Shown piece by piece: positions 1-8,852 of a stretch of 64,000 nucleotides of DNA. Each line of letters starts with the position of its first letter. Position 1 is the stretch's first letter. The notes under the pieces were generated by a model that was given only the letters and a program-made list of their open reading frames with translations, was not told the DNA's origin and did no database searches. The position numbers were made by a program, and so were the translations under genes. The DNA comes from Actinacidiphila epipremni (GTDB lineage Bacteria; Actinomycetota; Actinomycetes; Streptomycetales; Streptomycetaceae). The stretch spans positions 372,001-436,000 of the forward strand of contig NZ_JAATEJ010000002.1 of NCBI RefSeq assembly GCF_012034175.1. The letters are read 5' to 3'.

Positions 1-762
1 CAGCAGGAAAACACCACGAGATTACTTCGGCAACTCCCGCACCACGGGAACACAGAACGGCGGGACGATTCGGGCCGCGCTCCCGAGGGGGAAGATGCGT
101 CCCCGCGCCGGGCTCCTGCTCCGCTCACCGTCCTGCTCGCCGACGCACAACCCGCGATCCGGCACGGCGTCCGATCGCTGCTCGAACACATCAGCGACAT
201 CTCGGTGGTCGGGGAGGCCACCACCGCGGACGAGGTGCTGGCCGAGACCTCGCGCTGCAAGCCCGACGTCCTGGTCGTCGACCCGCTGATGGACGGGCCG
301 ACCGGGGTGCAGGTCATCAGCCAGGTGTTACGGATGACGCCGGCCACGGGCGTGCTGGTCTTCAGCTCCGTGGACGACGACAAGGCGATCACCTCGGCGC
401 TGCACGCCGGCGCCCGCGGCTACCTCATCAAGCGGGCGAACGCCGACCAGATCCTGCGCGGCATCCAGGCGGTCGCGGCCGGCGAGGCGATCGTGGACAA
501 GTCGATCGCCGACCGGCTCAGCGACCTCATCCGCCCGGCCGGCGGGCAATACTGCTACCCGTTCCCGCAGCTCACCAACCGGGAGCGCGAGGTGCTGGAA
601 CGCATTGCGGCCGGCAAGTCCAACAGCACCATTGCCCGGGAACTCGCACTGGCCTCGAAGACCATCAGCAATCGGGTCTCGGCGATCTTCGGCAAGCTCG
701 GAGTGGCCGATCGCGCGCAGGCCATTGTATTAGCCAGGGATGCGGGCCTCGGGCATGGCTGA
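1..762 (+). CDS. NarL/LuxR-type response regulator, 5' end outside window
   Basis: Two-domain DNA-binding response regulator. The receiver domain starts with LTVLLADAQPAIRHG at about base 121, has its likely phospho-acceptor Asp at 280-282 (VVDPLMDG) and the conserved Lys in YLIKRA. The C-terminal LuxR-type helix-turn-helix runs from LTNREREVLERIAAGKS to about base 740. There is no ATG, GTG or TTG in this frame between base 1 and the start of the receiver domain, and the frame is open to the edge, so translation probably begins upstream of the window. The frame holds TTA (Leu) codons at 22-24, 328-330 and 730-732; TTA is very rare in streptomycetes and is read by the bldA tRNA, so expression is probably developmentally limited. 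No partner kinase is visible. Confidence 0.85.
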   Translation, partial: QQENTTRLLRQLPHHGNTERRDDSGRAPEGEDASPRRAPAPLTVLLADAQPAIRHGVRSLLEHISDISVVGEATTADEVLAETSRCKPDVLVVDPLMDGPTGVQVISQVLRMTPATGVLVFSSVDDDKAITSALHAGARGYLIKRANADQILRGIQAVAAGEAIVDKSIADRLSDLIRPAGGQYCYPFPQLTNREREVLERIAAGKSNSTIARELALASKTISNRVSAIFGKLGVADRAQAIVLARDAGLGHG

Positions 763-907
763 GGCGCTTTATGCGGCGCGGCGCACGGGAAAACGGCCCC
801 GGCCCGGTATTTCCGTACCGTACCGCAGATTCCCCGGGGAAAGGGAAGACTTCCCCTGCCCCCCGGGAGTGCCGGGAACCTAGCCTGAGGACTGTCGCAC
901 GGCCATC

Positions 908-943
908 CAGCACCGCCGCACAGCACCGCCGCACAGCACGGCC
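908..943. repeat. 13-bp tandem repeat upstream of cupin gene
   Basis: Two exact copies of CAGCACCGCCGCA (908-920, 921-933) are followed by a partial third copy. They lie in the 227-nt gap between the LuxR regulator and the cupin gene. A small hairpin (GGGAA, 3-nt loop, TTCCC) lies nearby at 843-855. Confidence 0.5.
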
Positions 944-989
944 GTCCAGTACGGCCTTCCTGTCACCGGACGCCGATCGGAGCGGGACG

Positions 990-1445
990 TTGACCGACCA
1001 CGAGCACGCCGACGTGACCATCCGCGCCCAGGAGCCGGACAACCTCGTCCGGGCCCACGGGCTCGACCTCAGCCTCCTCCACCCCTTCCCGGGGCTCGAC
1101 TCGCCCTTCCGCGGCGCCTGGTGCGTGCTGCGCCCCGGCGATGTCACGGAGACGCACGCGCACCACGACCGGGAGATCTTCATCGTGATGTCCGGCCGCG
1201 GCACCCTCGTCGAGGGCGGCCGGCGGCACGAGATCGCGGCCGGGGACCTGGCGTACATCAAGGCCGACGTGGAGCACAGCGTCGTCAACGAGCACGACGA
1301 GGACTTCGCCTATTACGCGGTCTGGTGGGACCGGGCGATGTCGGAGGAGTTCCTGGCGCGGGCGGAGTTCCCGGCCGAGGAGCAGCCGGTCGCGCAGGAG
1401 CTGCCCGGCGTGGCGGAGCTGCCCGACGCGGTGCCGGCGTCGTGA
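990..1445 (+). CDS. Cupin-domain protein
   Basis: Small single-domain cupin of 151 residues. The metal-binding signature is visible as THAHHDREIFIVMSGRG followed by a conserved glycine-rich turn and DLAYIKADVEHSVVNE. The TTG at 990 is chosen because GGAG lies just upstream (979-982) and the residues before it look like translated intergenic sequence; an earlier in-frame ATG at 771 is less likely. The stop overlaps the next gene start by 4 nt (GTGA), so the two are probably translationally coupled. The substrate cannot be deduced; the linked flavin oxidase suggests a role in modifying or sensing a small molecule. Confidence 0.7.
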   Translation: MTDHEHADVTIRAQEPDNLVRAHGLDLSLLHPFPGLDSPFRGAWCVLRPGDVTETHAHHDREIFIVMSGRGTLVEGGRRHEIAAGDLAYIKADVEHSVVNEHDEDFAYYAVWWDRAMSEEFLARAEFPAEEQPVAQELPGVAELPDAVPAS

Positions 1446-1765
1446 TCGACTTCGAGGGGCGGCGCTTCCGCGCGCCGGACGGCGACGCCGCGACCGAGGC
1501 CGTCTACCACCAGCAGGACGACTTCGTGTGGGGCGAGGTGGCCGGCGGCGCGATCCGGCGCGGATGGACGGCCGGCACCCGGATGCCGGACGGCTCGCTC
1601 GCGATGGGCTACACCTTCGTCTTCACCTCGGGCGAGATCGTGTGCGGGCGCAGCGTGAACACCCCGGAGCTGACCGAGGACGGCCGGGTGCGGCTGCACG
1701 AGGTGTGGGAGCGCTACGGCCCGCACGCGGCGACCGGCACGTCGTGCATCGAGGAGGTGGCCTGA
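1442..1765 (+). CDS. Small conserved protein in cupin-oxidase cassette
   Basis: Protein of 107 residues starting at the GTG that overlaps the cupin stop. It begins VIDFEGRRFRAPDG and contains GGAIRRGWTAGTRMPDGSLA and LHEVWERY. It resembles a family of small streptomycete proteins that databases often carry as n-acetylglutamate synthase although they have no synthase domain; I regard that label as unreliable and give no function. It has no signal peptide or membrane segment. GAGGAGG inside its last codons serves as the ribosome site for the following oxidase. Confidence 0.6.
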   Translation: MIDFEGRRFRAPDGDAATEAVYHQQDDFVWGEVAGGAIRRGWTAGTRMPDGSLAMGYTFVFTSGEIVCGRSVNTPELTEDGRVRLHEVWERYGPHAATGTSCIEEVA

Positions 1766-1767
1766 GC

Positions 1768-3150
1768 GTGGCAGCGGGCAAGACGCCGACCGAGGCGGAC
1801 TGGGAGCGGCTGGCGAAGGCCGTCGCGGGGCGGGTGCTGCGGCCGGGCGAGGCGGGGTTCCGCTCCTCCAGCGCGCCGTTCAACACCCGGCACACCGCCG
1901 TCGTGCCCGGCGGCGTGGTCCAGGTCGCCGAGGTCGCCGACGTGCGGCGGGCGGTGGAGTGGGCCCGCGAGACCGGGGTGCCGGTGGTACCGCGCGGCGG
2001 CGGCCACTCGTACGCCGGCTTCTCGGTCAACCCCGGCCTGGTGGTGGACCTCAGGGCGCTGGACACGGTGACCGTGGACGGCGCCACCGGGCTGGTCACC
2101 GCCGCGGGCGGCGCCTCGATGTCCGCCGTCTACGCGGCGCTCGAACCCGAGCACGTCGTCTTCGCGCTCGGCAACGGCGCCTCGGTCGGCATCGGCGGGC
2201 TCACGCTGGGCGGCGGGTCCTCGGCCACCTCCCGCAAGTTCGGCCTCACCGCCGACGCGCTGCTGGCCACCACGCTGGTCACCGCCGACGGGGAGCTGGT
2301 CACCTGCGACGCCGGGAGCGACCCGGAGCTCTTCTGGGCCTGCCGCGGCGGGGGCGGCGGCAACTTCGGCATCAACGTCTCCTTCACCTTCCGCACCTTC
2401 CCGGTCGGCGCCGCCTCGACATGCCTGCTGCTGTGGGACGGCGCGGACGCCGAGGCCGTCTTCGGCACGCTCCAGGAGGTCATGCGGCGGGCGCCGCAGG
2501 AGTGCTCGATCCGGCTGGGCCTCGCGACCACGGGCGACGGGGTGGTCGTCTCCGCGGTGGGCATGCACCTGGGGCCAGCGGACGAGCTGCGCGAACTGCT
2601 CGCGCCGGTCCTCGCGGCGGCCGGGCCGCTGCGCGCGGACATCGCCGACCGTACGTTCTGGGAGGCCAAGGACTACCTGGCGCACGAGACGTCGGAGGGC
2701 GCCTTCGCCGCGCGGACGGCCTTCGCGGTGGACCCGCTGCCGCCGGAGGCCGTCGCCGCGGTCCTGGCGCGGCTGGCCCGCTGGCCCGGCGGCAGCAATC
2801 CCGACGGGGGCGGCTTCGCCCTCTTCGGCTGGGGCGGCGCCGTCAACGACGTGCCGCCGGACGCCACCGCCTTCCCGCACCGCGGCGCGAACTACCTGGT
2901 CAGCATGGACACCTCGTGGGGCGAGCAGGACGGCCCCGAGGCGGTGGCCACGCACCTGCGCTGGCTCGCCGAGCTCGACGAGACGGTGGCGCCGTACATG
3001 ACCGGGGGCGCGTACGTGAACTTCACCGACCCCGACCGGCCGGACTGGCGTACCGCCTACTACGGCGCCAACTACGCCCGGCTGGTGGACGTCAAGCGCC
3101 GGGTGGACCCCGACCGGCTCTTCGACTTCCCGCAGGCCGTGGGCCGCTGA
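1768..3150 (+). CDS. FAD-linked oxidoreductase, berberine-bridge-enzyme-like
   Basis: Flavoenzyme of the PCMH/BBE family, 460 residues. The FAD-binding half contains RGGGHSYAGF; His80 matches the histidine that binds FAD covalently in the family. In bicovalent members a Cys precedes VGxGGLTLGGG, but here the segment reads GNGASVGIGGLTLGGG with no Cys, so a single covalent link is expected. The C-terminal BBE domain ends with AYYGANYARLVDVKRRVDP, which closes the FAD site. The GTG start at 1768 follows GAGGAGG at 1751-1757. It forms a cassette with the cupin and small protein upstream. The substrate is unknown; the family oxidises sugars, alkaloids and polyketide alcohols. Confidence 0.8.
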   Translation: MAAGKTPTEADWERLAKAVAGRVLRPGEAGFRSSSAPFNTRHTAVVPGGVVQVAEVADVRRAVEWARETGVPVVPRGGGHSYAGFSVNPGLVVDLRALDTVTVDGATGLVTAAGGASMSAVYAALEPEHVVFALGNGASVGIGGLTLGGGSSATSRKFGLTADALLATTLVTADGELVTCDAGSDPELFWACRGGGGGNFGINVSFTFRTFPVGAASTCLLLWDGADAEAVFGTLQEVMRRAPQECSIRLGLATTGDGVVVSAVGMHLGPADELRELLAPVLAAAGPLRADIADRTFWEAKDYLAHETSEGAFAARTAFAVDPLPPEAVAAVLARLARWPGGSNPDGGGFALFGWGGAVNDVPPDATAFPHRGANYLVSMDTSWGEQDGPEAVATHLRWLAELDETVAPYMTGGAYVNFTDPDRPDWRTAYYGANYARLVDVKRRVDPDRLFDFPQAVGR

Positions 3151-3200
3151 CCCGGGGGCCTTGCGGCGCGGCCCTGCGGCGCGGCCCTGCGAGGGACCGG

Positions 3201-4532
3201 TCAGCGCCGGGTCAGCAGCCAGGGTTCGACGACGCCGAGGCCGCGGACCGGGCGGCGCCACATCGGCTGGAGCGCGAAGCGGTACTTCTCCGCGTCCGCG
3301 GCCTCGACGTCCGCCTCGGACAGCGGGGCCTCGCCCGCCTCGCCCAGCGCCTCGGCGAAGTCGCCGTCGACCAGGACGGAGTCGCGCGGGGCTATGGAGG
3401 TCAGCCGGGAGGCGAGGTTGACGGTCGTGCCGAACACATCGCCCATCCGGGTGGTGACGGTGCCGAAGGCCATGCCGACGCGCAGCGCGGGCATCGACTC
3501 GTCGCCGGTCATCGTCTCGATGAGCCGCATGCCGATCTCGGCGGCGGTGCCGGGGTCGTCGGCGACGAACAGCACCTCGTCGCCGAGCGTCTTGATGAGC
3601 CGGCCGCCGTACGCGGCGACCTGGTCGGCGGCGGTGGTCTCGAACGCCTCGACGAGCTCGCCGAGCTCCTCCTCCTCCAGGCGGCGGGTCAGCCGGGTGA
3701 AGCCGACGAGGTCGGCGAAGCCGACGGCGAGCCGGCGGTCGACGGCCTCCTCGTCGTCGGACTGCACGACGCGGCTGGTGGCGGCGGCGACCTGGCGGCG
3801 CCACACGTAGATGAGGAACTCCTCCAGCTCGGGCAGCAGCAGCTCGACGAGCGGGTAGGCGACCTCGGCGCGGGTCATCCCGGGCTCGGGCGGCTCGGTC
3901 AGGCCCTCCAGGAAGGAGTCGGTCTGCCAGTCGGCGAGCCGCGCGGTGGTCTGGCCGGTGGAGCGGGCCACCTGGATGGCCATCGACTCGCTGAGCAGCC
4001 CGGCCTCGACGAGCCCCGCGAGCCGCCGCAGCGCCAGTACGTCCGCCTCGGTGAGCGCTTTGGCCTGCCCGATGTCGGCGAAGCCCATGGCCCGCCAGAA
4101 CCGCGACGCCAGGTCCATGGACACGCCCGCGGTGCGGGCCGCCTGGAACGGCGTGTACTGCCGCGGCGCCCCGAGGATGAGCTGCTCGAGCCGCAACGCG
4201 AGCGGATGCTCTCCCCCGGCCTCCGCCTCGTCCCCGCCGCCCGGCGCGGGGTCACCGCCCGGCGCCGCCTCGGCACCCTGCCCGGCCTCCCCGCCCGGCG
4301 CGGGCTCACCGGCCCGGGCGGGCTCGGCGCCCTGGGCGCTCTCGGGTGCCCGGCCGCCCGCTGCGGCAGCGTCGGCCGGCCCGTCGTCCCCGCCCGGACG
4401 CCCGCGTCCGGCGGGCGGGTCGTCGCCGGACTCGCCGGCGCCCGTGGAGCCCGGCGCGCCGGCGGGGTCGCCGGCACGGGCGGGGTCCGGCGGGCGCTCG
4501 CCGGGCTCACCGGCGGAGCCGCTCGCGCTCAC
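3201..4532 (-). CDS. cya: Class III adenylate cyclase
   Basis: Makes cAMP from ATP. The protein has 443 residues: a long Pro/Ala/Gly-rich disordered N-terminus (about 1-118), a helical middle region, and a class III cyclase homology domain in the last 190 residues. The metal-binding aspartates appear in GFADLVGFTRL and KTLGDEVLFVAD, and the transition-state Asn/Arg in NLASRLTSI. There is no membrane segment, so it should be cytoplasmic. Position next to birA and the pcc genes matches the cya locus of Streptomyces coelicolor, where cAMP affects germination and development. GTG start at 4532. Some of the low-complexity N-terminus could be removed by a later start. Confidence 0.85.
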   Translation of the reverse strand: MSASGSAGEPGERPPDPARAGDPAGAPGSTGAGESGDDPPAGRGRPGGDDGPADAAAAGGRAPESAQGAEPARAGEPAPGGEAGQGAEAAPGGDPAPGGGDEAEAGGEHPLALRLEQLILGAPRQYTPFQAARTAGVSMDLASRFWRAMGFADIGQAKALTEADVLALRRLAGLVEAGLLSESMAIQVARSTGQTTARLADWQTDSFLEGLTEPPEPGMTRAEVAYPLVELLLPELEEFLIYVWRRQVAAATSRVVQSDDEEAVDRRLAVGFADLVGFTRLTRRLEEEELGELVEAFETTAADQVAAYGGRLIKTLGDEVLFVADDPGTAAEIGMRLIETMTGDESMPALRVGMAFGTVTTRMGDVFGTTVNLASRLTSIAPRDSVLVDGDFAEALGEAGEAPLSEADVEAADAEKYRFALQPMWRRPVRGLGVVEPWLLTRR

Positions 4533-4667
4533 CGTACGGCCCCTGAGTGTTCCCTGCGCACAGCCCTTCCGATCATCGAGACGACGCAGCGAGTCAACGA
4601 TACGGCAGGTGTGCCGCAGCTCACTCTCATCGGGCGGGCCCGGCTGCCGGACAGGGCGGGGCGGGGC

Positions 4668-5525
4668 TCACCCGGCCGGGCGCAGGTGGACCACGTCGCC
4701 GGCGCCGACCGGCTGCTCGCCCTCGGGGCCGGCGATCACCAGCCGCCCGTCGCCGTCGACGGCGACCGCCGTGCCGGACAGCTCGCGCCCGCCGGGCAGT
4801 TCGGCCCGTACCTGGCGGCCGAGGGTGGCGCAGCCGGCGGCGTAGGTCTGCTGGAGCCGGGAGTCGGCCGGGTCGCCGCCGGCCGCGCGCCAGGAGTCGT
4901 ACCACTCGGCGAGCGAGCGCAGCACCGCCCGCAGCAGCGGGTCGCGGTCGGTGACGGCGGCGCCGGCCAGGGCGAGCGAGGCGGCGGTGGGGACGGGCAG
5001 TTCGGCCTCACGCAGGGTGACGTTGATGCCGATGCCGACGACGACTCCGGCCTCGCCGGTGCGCTCGGCGAGGATGCCGCCGGCCTTGCGCTCGGCGCCG
5101 TCGACGGTCACGAGCAGGTCGTTGGGCCATTTGAGGGCGGTGTCGACGCCCGCGATACGTGACAGGGCGGTCGCGGTGGCGACCCCGGCGAGCAGCGGCA
5201 GCCACCCCCAGCGGTGCACCGGCACCGGACCGCCGTACGTGCCGGGCTCACCCGGACGGAGCAGGACGGAGAAGAACAGGCCCGAGCGCGGCGGCGCGCT
5301 CCACCGCCGGTCCAGCCGGCCGCGCCCGGCGGTCTGCTGCTCGGCGACCAGCACCGCGCCCTCCGCCGCGCCGCCGGCGGCCCGCGCGGCGAGGTCGCTG
5401 TTGGTGGAGCCGGTGTCCTGCACCACGTCGAGCGAGGTCCACAGCGGGGAGCCGACCACGGCGCGGCGCAGCGCCGCCTCGTTGAGCGGCGGTCGGTCGA
5501 GGTCGGACCAGCGGCTTGGCGTCAT
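4668..5525 (-). CDS. birA: Biotin--[acyl-CoA carboxylase] ligase
   Basis: Attaches biotin to the carrier domain of biotin-dependent carboxylases. The 285-residue protein has the catalytic core motifs DTGSTNSDLA, QQTAGRGRLDRRW and KWPNDLLV, with GGILAER and VVVGIGINV following, and the small C-terminal SH3-like domain. It lacks the N-terminal winged-helix of E. coli BirA, so it is a group I ligase without repressor function. Its likely client is the biotinylated alpha subunit at 9756. It is divergent from pccB across a repeat-rich gap. Confidence 0.92.
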   Translation of the reverse strand: MTPSRWSDLDRPPLNEAALRRAVVGSPLWTSLDVVQDTGSTNSDLAARAAGGAAEGAVLVAEQQTAGRGRLDRRWSAPPRSGLFFSVLLRPGEPGTYGGPVPVHRWGWLPLLAGVATATALSRIAGVDTALKWPNDLLVTVDGAERKAGGILAERTGEAGVVVGIGINVTLREAELPVPTAASLALAGAAVTDRDPLLRAVLRSLAEWYDSWRAAGGDPADSRLQQTYAAGCATLGRQVRAELPGGRELSGTAVAVDGDGRLVIAGPEGEQPVGAGDVVHLRPAG

Positions 5526-6078
5526 GCCCCCAGCCTATGAGCGCGCGCGGCCCCGCCGGTGAGCGCGGGAGAGCACCGCACACCCGCACCGGGCCGCGGC
5601 CCGGACCGCACGACGCCGACGCGCCCGCGCCCGCGCCCGGGCGAGCACCGCACACCCGCACAGAGCCCCGGCCCGGACCGCACGACGCCGACGCACCCGC
5701 CCCCGGGCGAGCACCGCACACCCGCACACGTGGCCCGGACCGCACGACGCCGGCGCACCCGCGCCCGGCTGAGCGCCGCACACCGCACCGGGCCGCGGGC
5801 CGGTCCGCGCGACGGCGGCGCGCGTCCGCGCCGCCTGCGTGACACGCCGGGGCGCCGCACGGCGCGGGCAGCGCGCGCAGCGCGTTCGCGGTGGTGCACT
5901 GTGGTGAACGCCGCAGTGCCCGCGGCCCCCCGTACCGCAGCGTCGCCGATACGCTACGGAACACAGCGTTACTCACCAGTTAAGAAGCTAAGAAGCGTCC
6001 GTTCCAGCAGGCGGCAGCGCGGCCCAGCGCGACGCCGCCGGGCGCGTACCGCCGCCGAGAGCAGGAGAGCCGCCTTCC
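5526..6078. other. Gene-free region with four-copy tandem repeat, birA-pccB divergent spacer
   Basis: This 553-nt divergent spacer holds an imperfect tandem array from about 5571 to 5830. Four copies start with GAGCACCGCACACCCGCAC or a close variant at 5571, 5643, 5709 and 5771 (steps of 72, 66 and 62 nt), each continuing into GGCCCGGACCGCACGACGCC or a variant. The part from about 5830 to 6078 is less repetitive and contains an A-rich direct repeat (AAGAAGCTAAGAAGC near 5983); the pccB promoter is presumably here. AGGAG at 6063-6067 is the likely pccB ribosome site. I see no gene. Confidence 0.7.
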
Positions 6079-7668
6079 ATGGCCGAGCCGGACTACGACA
6101 TCCACACCACCGCGGGCAAGCTCGCCGACCTGCGGCACCGCATCGACTCGGCGGACCACGCGGGTTCGCAGCGCGCGGTGGCCAAGCAGCACGCGAAGGG
6201 CAAGCTGACCGCCCGGGAGCGGATCGAACTGCTGCTGGACGACGGCTCGTTCACCGAGCTGGACGAGCTGGCCCGGCACCGCTCGACGAACTTCGGCCTG
6301 GAGGCCAACCGCCCGTACGGCGACGGTGTCGTGACCGGCTACGGCACGATCGAGGGCCGCCCGGTCGCGGTCTTCTCGCAGGACTTCACGGTCTTCGGCG
6401 GCGCACTCGGCGAGGTGTTCGGCGAGAAGATCGTCAAGGTCATGGACTTCGCGCTGAAGACCGGCTGCCCGGTCATCGGCATCAACGACTCCGGCGGCGC
6501 CCGCATCCAGGAGGGCGTGGTCTCGCTGGGCCTGTACGGCGAGATCTTCCGCCGCAACACCCATGCCTCGGGCGTCATCCCGCAGATCAGCCTCATCATG
6601 GGCCCGTGCGCGGGCGGCGCGGTCTACTCCCCGGCGATCACCGACTTCGTGGTCATGGTCGACCGGACCTCGCACATGTTCATCACCGGGCCCGACGTGA
6701 TCAAGACGGTGACCGGCGAGGACGTCGGCATGGAGGAACTGGGCGGCGCGCGCACCCACAACTCCACCTCGGGCAACGCCCATCACCTGGCCGGCGACGA
6801 GAAGGACGCCTTCGAGTACGTCAAGGCGCTGCTGTCGTACCTGCCGAGCAACAACCTGGAGGAGCCGCCCTCCTTCGCCGCCGCCGCGGAACTGGCGGTC
6901 ACCGCGGAGGACCTGGAGCTGGACACGCTCATCCCGGACTCGGCGAACCAGCCGTACGACATGCACAAGGTGATCGAACACGTCCTGGACGACGGGGAGT
7001 TCCTGGAGACGCAGGCGCTCTACGCCCAGAACATCGTGACCGGCTTCGGGCGGATCGAGGGCCGGCCGGTGGGCGTGGTGGCCAACCAGCCGCTGCACTT
7101 CGCCGGTTGCCTGGACATCAAGGCGTCGGAGAAGGCCGCGCGCTTCGTCCGTACCTGCGACAGCTTCAACGTGCCGGTGGTGACCTTCGTGGACGTCCCC
7201 GGTTTCCTGCCGGGCACCAGCCAGGAGTGGGACGGCATCATCCGCCGCGGCGCCAAGCTGATCTACGCCTACGCCGAGGCGACGGTGCCGCTCATCACCA
7301 TCGTGACCCGCAAGGCGTACGGCGGCGCGTACGACGTGATGGGCTCCAAGCACCTGGGCGCGGACCTCAACCTGGCCTGGCCGACGGCGCAGATCGCGGT
7401 CATGGGCGCGCAGGGCGCGGTCAACATCCTGCACCGCCGCACCCTCGCCGAGGCCGAGAGCCCGGAGGCGGCCGACGAGTTGCGGGCCGACCTGATCGCG
7501 GACTACGAGGACACGCTGCTCAACCCGTACATCGCCGCCGAGCGCGGGTACATGGACGCGGTGATCGCGCCCTCCCAGACCCGGGCCCAACTGGTCAAGG
7601 CGCTGCGGGCGTTGCGCACCAAGCGGGAGAGCCTGCCGCCGAAGAAGCACGGCAACATCCCGCTGTAG
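6079..7668 (+). CDS. pccB: Acyl-CoA (propionyl-CoA) carboxylase beta subunit
   Basis: Carboxyltransferase subunit that moves CO2 from biotin to propionyl- or acetyl-CoA, giving methylmalonyl- or malonyl-CoA. The length of 529 residues is standard. The N-half crotonase fold has the oxyanion segment [16 protein letters not shown], and the C-half has [15 protein letters not shown] and [19 protein letters not shown]. The residue after DVPGFLPG normally helps set acyl-chain preference, but I cannot assign substrate from sequence alone. It is followed by pccE and lies near birA and accA, the standard actinobacterial set that feeds polyketide and fatty acid synthesis. Confidence 0.93.
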   Translation: MAEPDYDIHTTAGKLADLRHRIDSADHAGSQRAVAKQHAKGKLTARERIELLLDDGSFTELDELARHRSTNFGLEANRPYGDGVVTGYGTIEGRPVAVFSQDFTVFGGALGEVFGEKIVKVMDFALKTGCPVIGINDSGGARIQEGVVSLGLYGEIFRRNTHASGVIPQISLIMGPCAGGAVYSPAITDFVVMVDRTSHMFITGPDVIKTVTGEDVGMEELGGARTHNSTSGNAHHLAGDEKDAFEYVKALLSYLPSNNLEEPPSFAAAAELAVTAEDLELDTLIPDSANQPYDMHKVIEHVLDDGEFLETQALYAQNIVTGFGRIEGRPVGVVANQPLHFAGCLDIKASEKAARFVRTCDSFNVPVVTFVDVPGFLPGTSQEWDGIIRRGAKLIYAYAEATVPLITIVTRKAYGGAYDVMGSKHLGADLNLAWPTAQIAVMGAQGAVNILHRRTLAEAESPEAADELRADLIADYEDTLLNPYIAAERGYMDAVIAPSQTRAQLVKALRALRTKRESLPPKKHGNIPL

Positions 7669-7721
7669 CAGGGGCTTTGCAGGGGCTGTGCACGGGCACG
7701 CGAGCGATGAGGAGCGGTGCG

Positions 7722-7943
7722 GTGGAGATCAAGGTGGAGCGCGGCCTTCCGACGCCGGAGGAGCTCGCGGCGGTGGTGGCGCTGGTGCAGGCGCGGGCCG
7801 CGGCGGCGGAGGCCGGGCGGCAGGAGGAGCCGGCGCCGGGCTCGTCGCCGTGGTCGGCCCCGGCCCGCAACCTGCCGCGTACGCTGCCCCGTCCGGCGCC
7901 GGGCGCCTGGCGGATGTCGGCGTGGCCGGGGGGATTCGCGTGA
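7722..7943 (+). CDS. pccE: Acyl-CoA carboxylase epsilon subunit
   Basis: Small stimulatory subunit found only in actinobacterial acyl-CoA carboxylases, where it raises activity of the beta hexamer. The 73-residue protein begins VEIKVERGLPTPEELAAVV, typical of the family, followed by an Ala-rich helix and a C-terminus ending in Trp/Arg-rich PGAWRMSAWPGGFA. GTG 7722 is preferred over the in-frame ATG at 7707 because GGAG at 7711-7714 is correctly spaced for it. It begins 53 nt after the pccB stop. Confidence 0.85.
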   Translation: MEIKVERGLPTPEELAAVVALVQARAAAAEAGRQEEPAPGSSPWSAPARNLPRTLPRPAPGAWRMSAWPGGFA

Positions 7944-8046
7944 CCGGTGGGGCGTGAGAGCAGGGAGGGCAAGAGCCCGAGCGGGTCATTCCGCTTGAGT
8001 ACGCGTACTCAGGCGCCGCGCCGCCGCCCGGAGCACCCTGGAATGC

Positions 8047-8184
8047 ATGCTCTGGCCCGATGACCAACGACGCGACGAGCCCGACGAGGACACCCGGCAC
8101 GCGCTGCTGATGCTGCGCCGGGCGATGGTGGTCGCGGCGGTGGTGGCGGGCCTGCTCATGGGCTGTGCGACCTGGTGGGTGTGA
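8047..8184 (+). CDS. Small single-span membrane protein
   Basis: A 45-residue protein between pccE and maf. It has an acidic, charged N-terminus (DDQRDEPDEDTR), a short helix, then one hydrophobic span (VVAAVVAGLLMGCATWWV) at the C-terminus. A small gene occurs at this place in S. coelicolor too. It is too short for routine gene calling, but its conserved position and clear charge-then-span layout support it. Function unknown. Confidence 0.55.
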   Translation: MLWPDDQRRDEPDEDTRHALLMLRRAMVVAAVVAGLLMGCATWWV

Positions 8185-8232
8185 GCGCACGGCCGCGCCG
8201 GGCCGGCCCCGGCCGCCGCCTACGATGGTGCG

Positions 8233-8850
8233 ATGACCTCGACCCCCCGTGTGCTCGTGCTCGCCTCCGCCTCGCCCGCCCGGCTGGGCCTGCTCAAGCA
8301 GGCCGGGCTCGACCCGCGGGTGGTCGTCAGCGGCGTGGACGAGGACGCGATCGCCGCGGACACCCCGGCGGAGCTGGCCCGGGTGCTGGCGGAGGCCAAG
8401 GCGGCGGCGGTCGCGGGCGGCGGGATGCTGGACGGCGGGCCCGGCGACGAGATCGTGGTGGGCTGCGACTCGGTCCTGGAGCTGGACGGGCAGGCGCTCG
8501 GCAAGCCCGCGGACGCCGCGGAGGCCACCGCCCGCTGGCAGGCGATGCGCGGCCGGGCGGGTGTGCTGCGGACCGGGCACTGCGTGATCGACCGGGCGAC
8601 CGGCCGCCAGGTCTCGGCGACGGCCTCGACGACCGTACGGTTCGGGCGCCCCGACGACGCGGAGATCGCGGCGTACGTGGCCAGCGGCGAACCGCTGCAC
8701 GTGGCGGGGGCGTTCACCCTGGACGGCAGGTCGGCGCCCTTCGTGGACGGCATCGACGGCGACCCGGGCAACGTCATCGGCCTGTCCCTGCCGCTGCTGC
8801 GCGCGCTGCTCGCGGAGTTGGGCGTGCGCATCACCGATTTGTGGATCTAG
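8233..8850 (+). CDS. maf: Maf-like nucleotide pyrophosphatase
   Basis: House-cleaning nucleoside triphosphate pyrophosphatase of the Maf/YhdE family, 205 residues, cytoplasmic. Visible motifs are [17 protein letters not shown] at the N-terminus, [16 protein letters not shown] in the active-site region, and [19 protein letters not shown] near the C-terminus. The family hydrolyses noncanonical or canonical NTPs and is linked to septation control. It lies between the carboxylase genes, as in other actinobacteria. Its stop and the stop of the convergent gene both lie in the palindrome CTAGCGCTAG (8847-8856). Confidence 0.9.
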   Translation: MTSTPRVLVLASASPARLGLLKQAGLDPRVVVSGVDEDAIAADTPAELARVLAEAKAAAVAGGGMLDGGPGDEIVVGCDSVLELDGQALGKPADAAEATARWQAMRGRAGVLRTGHCVIDRATGRQVSATASTTVRFGRPDDAEIAAYVASGEPLHVAGAFTLDGRSAPFVDGIDGDPGNVIGLSLPLLRALLAELGVRITDLWI

Positions 8851-8852
8851 CG

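Noticed and set aside
3201..3810. Plus-strand frames opposite the adenylate cyclase domain
   Set aside because: No domains and no start signals; the cyclase motifs on the minus strand are decisive.
5571..5830. Possible CRISPR array
   Set aside because: Units vary in length and sequence and there are no unique spacers or cas genes.
5559..7943. A long plus-strand open frame of 794 codons
   Set aside because: It is the out-of-frame shadow of repeats and pccB; only its last codons are real, as pccE starting at 7722.
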